Source of the DNA: Saccharomycopsis fibuligera x Saccharomycopsis cf. fibuligera
Lineage: Eukaryota > Ascomycota > Saccharomycetes > Ascoideales > Saccharomycopsidaceae
Assembly (NCBI GenBank): GCA_001936135.1
Contig: CP012813.1
Location: forward strand, 1,922,001-1,986,000
Reading direction: 5' to 3'
Length of the DNA stretch: 64,000 nt
The notes below the pieces were generated by a model. The model saw only the letters and a list, made by a program, of their open reading frames with translations. It had not been told where the DNA came from and did no database searches. Positions 62,283 to 64,000 of this stretch are shown piece by piece. Both the position numbers and the translations under genes were made by a program. Position 1 is the first letter of the stretch; every line of letters starts with the position of its first letter.

Positions 62283-62459
62283 GCTGGCGCTATGGCCCAC
62301 CGCGCCATTTATGCCATTGTAGTTATCAATGCTTCCGCCAGTCTCTATAAGACCGTCATTGCTTGTGTTTTGAGTAGCTACTTGGGGTTGAGACTGCCAC
62401 TGAAAGTTTAACAAGTCAAGAAGCGGCACGGACTCAAACTGACTAGTGAATTTTTCCAT
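59838..62459 (-). CDS. Poly-Asn protein with possible RecA-like core (Psy3-like candidate)
   Basis: An 873-residue protein, mostly low complexity. The N-terminus MEKFTSQFESVPLLDLLNF is followed by a run of about 20 Asn encoded by one codon. In the middle there are short ordered blocks: KNAKVVIFDTFYNMGF (about 370), IYSFSELIQAVSNLPYYLLF (about 460), WPVSYLIIIDTLSVLTLL (about 515) and LANFSKTCNQLTKLLPNSVI (about 550). The alternation of a strand with an aspartate (IIID, like a Walker B) and a helix then ILTTSF recalls Rad51 paralogs. The nearest remembered match is Psy3 of the Shu complex (ILIIDIVSIW, GIVIDNLSFL, KLFKILRKLREFLGCWIITK in the same order). No Walker A is visible. This is a weak structural resemblance. 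An acidic/Asn stretch and a basic end RKKMRKLRSLARQ complete it. Confidence 0.4.
62223..62282 (-). repeat. (AAC)20 codon run, poly-Asn
   Basis: Twenty uninterrupted GTT units on the plus strand, all AAC codons in the minus-strand gene. A pure codon run indicates recent replication-slippage growth. Confidence 0.95.
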
Positions 62460-62999
62460 TTGACTGGTTGTTTACTCTGTCTCTCTTTTTGTTTGCTCAG
62501 TGGCACGGCATTGTAATTATTACTATTATAATAGCCAATAATAGTTTGATAGTGATACCCAATCGAATTAGAAACTATGATGTTTGGATAGCCAATGCTA
62601 TCGGCGGTTATTTGTTGGTTCCACTTGCTTTAAAACCTTGAAGAGGCATGTTTGTCTTTTTGAGATTTCCTTGGAAATGGATGGCGATGGGCAGCCTGCA
62701 TGAAGCTACAGATTCGCGAGCGGGGGCCCCCCATTTCAAAGAGAATTCTCAACATTATATAATCTACCGCTTGTAAGATATATACGGACAGATGCACCGT
62801 GCCATTTTACATAGATGCAGGGCGAGAGGAGAGTATATTAAAGAATGTAATACTGATACTATTTTTAAGCAAAGGTAAACAAAGATGCGTGACTGTGCCA
62901 GGGAGATACAGCAGTAGGTAATGAGCAAAAGGTGAAAATGAAAAATGAGTAAACTAACAGAAACGTATATGGGGTAGAGCGGAAAGCCAGCAAAATGAC
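62460..62999. other. Intergenic between the poly-Asn gene and the complex I gene
   Basis: Promoter of the poly-Asn gene. A short GGGGGCCCCCC palindrome lies near 62720-62731. No other gene is seen. Confidence 0.4.
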
Positions 63000-63409
63000 C
63001 TATTTCTTCACTGCATCATTCCATTTCTTGATTGTTTCTTCGTCATGTTCAAACTGTGGATCATAAGAGTAAGCATTCGAAAGCTTATAAGAGACAAAAG
63101 TACCAGCTAATAAGACACCGGCAAAGATGGCATTATTGGTTTTGAAGTTTTTTGGAGTGAACCACCAGCCACCAGTAGGGGTCCAGATGTGCTAGAGGGG
63201 GAGGGTTAGTATGTGCTGAGAGACACAGTCAACATATTGCGCTTGATGACGGCTGAATTGTATGCTGTGTTTGGGTGTTGAGAGATGTTGAGGAAATACA
63301 TACTTTTGGGTAAGGGTAGTGACCACCAGACTAGAAAAAAAAAAGGTTGTTAGTATTTTGGCTCACTTGACACGAAAATCGATAAGATAGCAAAGATCTG
63401 ACGTACCAT
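63000..63409 (-). CDS. Probable small complex I (NADH dehydrogenase) accessory subunit, three exons
   Basis: A spliced gene: exon 1 at 63407-63409 (only ATG), intron 1 at 63331-63406 (GTACGT ... TACTAAC ... CTAG), exon 2 at 63304-63330 (27 bp), intron 2 at 63192-63303 (GTATGT ... TACTAAC ... CTAG), exon 3 at 63000-63191. The product is 73 residues, starting MSGGHYPYPKHIWTPTGGWW, then FTPKNFKTNNAIFAG, one membrane helix (GVLLAGTFVSYKL) and a charged C-terminus ending KKWNDAVKK. This matches a short fungal mitochondrial family (SGGHYPxPKHxW-x-PxGGWW) that I recall as a complex I membrane-arm accessory subunit; the exact subunit name is uncertain. All four splice sites and both branch points are canonical. 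S. cerevisiae has no complex I, so the gene also helps to place the organism. Confidence 0.8.
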
Positions 63410-64000
63410 TATTGATTGCGAGATATAGGTTTTCTGCTTGGAGAGATAGCTGGACTGGTTGTTCGTGGAGAAAAGTATCAATAGTGTGTTTTCCCTTTCT
63501 ATTATTCTCTTTGTTTAGCGATTGTTGATTGCAATTGAAAAACTCTTTATTGGCCGTTGTGTGGCTGGGCGCTGCGGGCACCTCAGAAGCACGTGAATGT
63601 CACGATATTGATACTATAGACACAGCACGTATAATCCTTACACCAATTGCATTAAACACCCAAACACCACATACAAACTACAGCAAAAACATAAAAAGCC
63701 TCTCGGCAATAGTTGAACAGGCATCAACAGCGCCATGGGCAAACATCCCATTAAAAAGACAAAAAAAGAAAAAAACAAACCCAAAAGTGATGTATAAAAA
63801 AAAAAAAAAAAAAAAGAGAATAGAATAGAATAGAAATAATAACCGCTATTGTACAAACAAATCTAAATTACATTCTTCCGGCCTTGTCTACTTGCAAAAA
63901 TCCATTAGCATTTGCCGTCGTTGGCGTTTGCGTGTGGCGGCACGCGCTCAGTGGAAATGGCCATACTGACTGAAGGGCATTAGAGTAGGCTGGACCACCT
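63410..64000. other. Right-edge intergenic region
   Basis: Upstream of the complex I gene, with an A-tract near 63798-63815 followed by an AATAG repeat (about 63819-63834). A 99-codon plus frame (63529-63828) depends on A-rich sequence and is not accepted. Confidence 0.4.

Overview
The window is nuclear DNA of a budding yeast, most likely from the CUG-Ser1 (Candida/Lodderomyces) clade. Genes are compact, AT-rich and almost intron-free, with ScRMP1-, NUP2-, LDB19-, ERO1-, COG4-, TCO89-, CTI6-, HEM3-, LHP1-, PRP9- and IST2-like products. A probable mitochondrial complex I accessory subunit gene and an L1-like (Zorro-type) LINE remnant both argue against Saccharomyces. At one aligned position, one VPS70-like paralog has CTG where the other has AGC (Ser), which fits CUG read as serine. 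Many proteins carry long Asn, Gln, Ser or Thr runs, as in Lodderomyces and its relatives; the species itself is not proven.

Layout. 1-8.5 kb: the start of RMP1 (cut by the window edge), a tRNA-Thr, two tandem purine-cytosine permease genes, and a small secreted-protein gene. 8.8-20.1 kb: REV1 (translesion synthesis), a possible 40-residue membrane protein, NUP2 (nuclear pore) and LDB19/ART1 (arrestin adaptor for Rsp5). 21.4-31.9 kb: ERO1, a Tim17/22-type mitochondrial protein, COG4, a solitary retropepsin-like ORF and RRP46 (exosome). 33.3-41.4 kb: TCO89 (TORC1) and CTI6 (Rpd3L) as a divergent pair, then HEM3 (heme). 42.7-56.2 kb: two divergent VPS70-like M28 peptidase genes that flank LHP1, PRP9, an intron-bearing tRNA-Lys and a gene-poor patch with LINE debris, a 36-T tract and a perfect 30-bp palindrome. 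56.8-63.4 kb: IST2 (anoctamin), a poly-Asn protein that may be a Psy3-like RecA-fold protein, and a three-exon complex I gene whose first exon is only the ATG.

The strongest observation concerns the VPS70-like pair. They share an 863-bp block that I find identical wherever I compared bases, in inverted orientation and in the same codon phase, while the flanks differ clearly. The 5' halves and promoters of both genes lie inside the 9.4-kb interval between the blocks. Recombination between the blocks would invert that interval and exchange the N-terminal (cytosolic tail plus membrane anchor) halves of the two proteins in frame. The same arrangement also explains the identity, through gene conversion.

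Other points: four TGACTC (Bas1/Gcn4-type) elements cluster upstream of one purine permease gene, and a 57-bp LINE-derived unit occurs three times, two copies followed by poly(A) at the same base.
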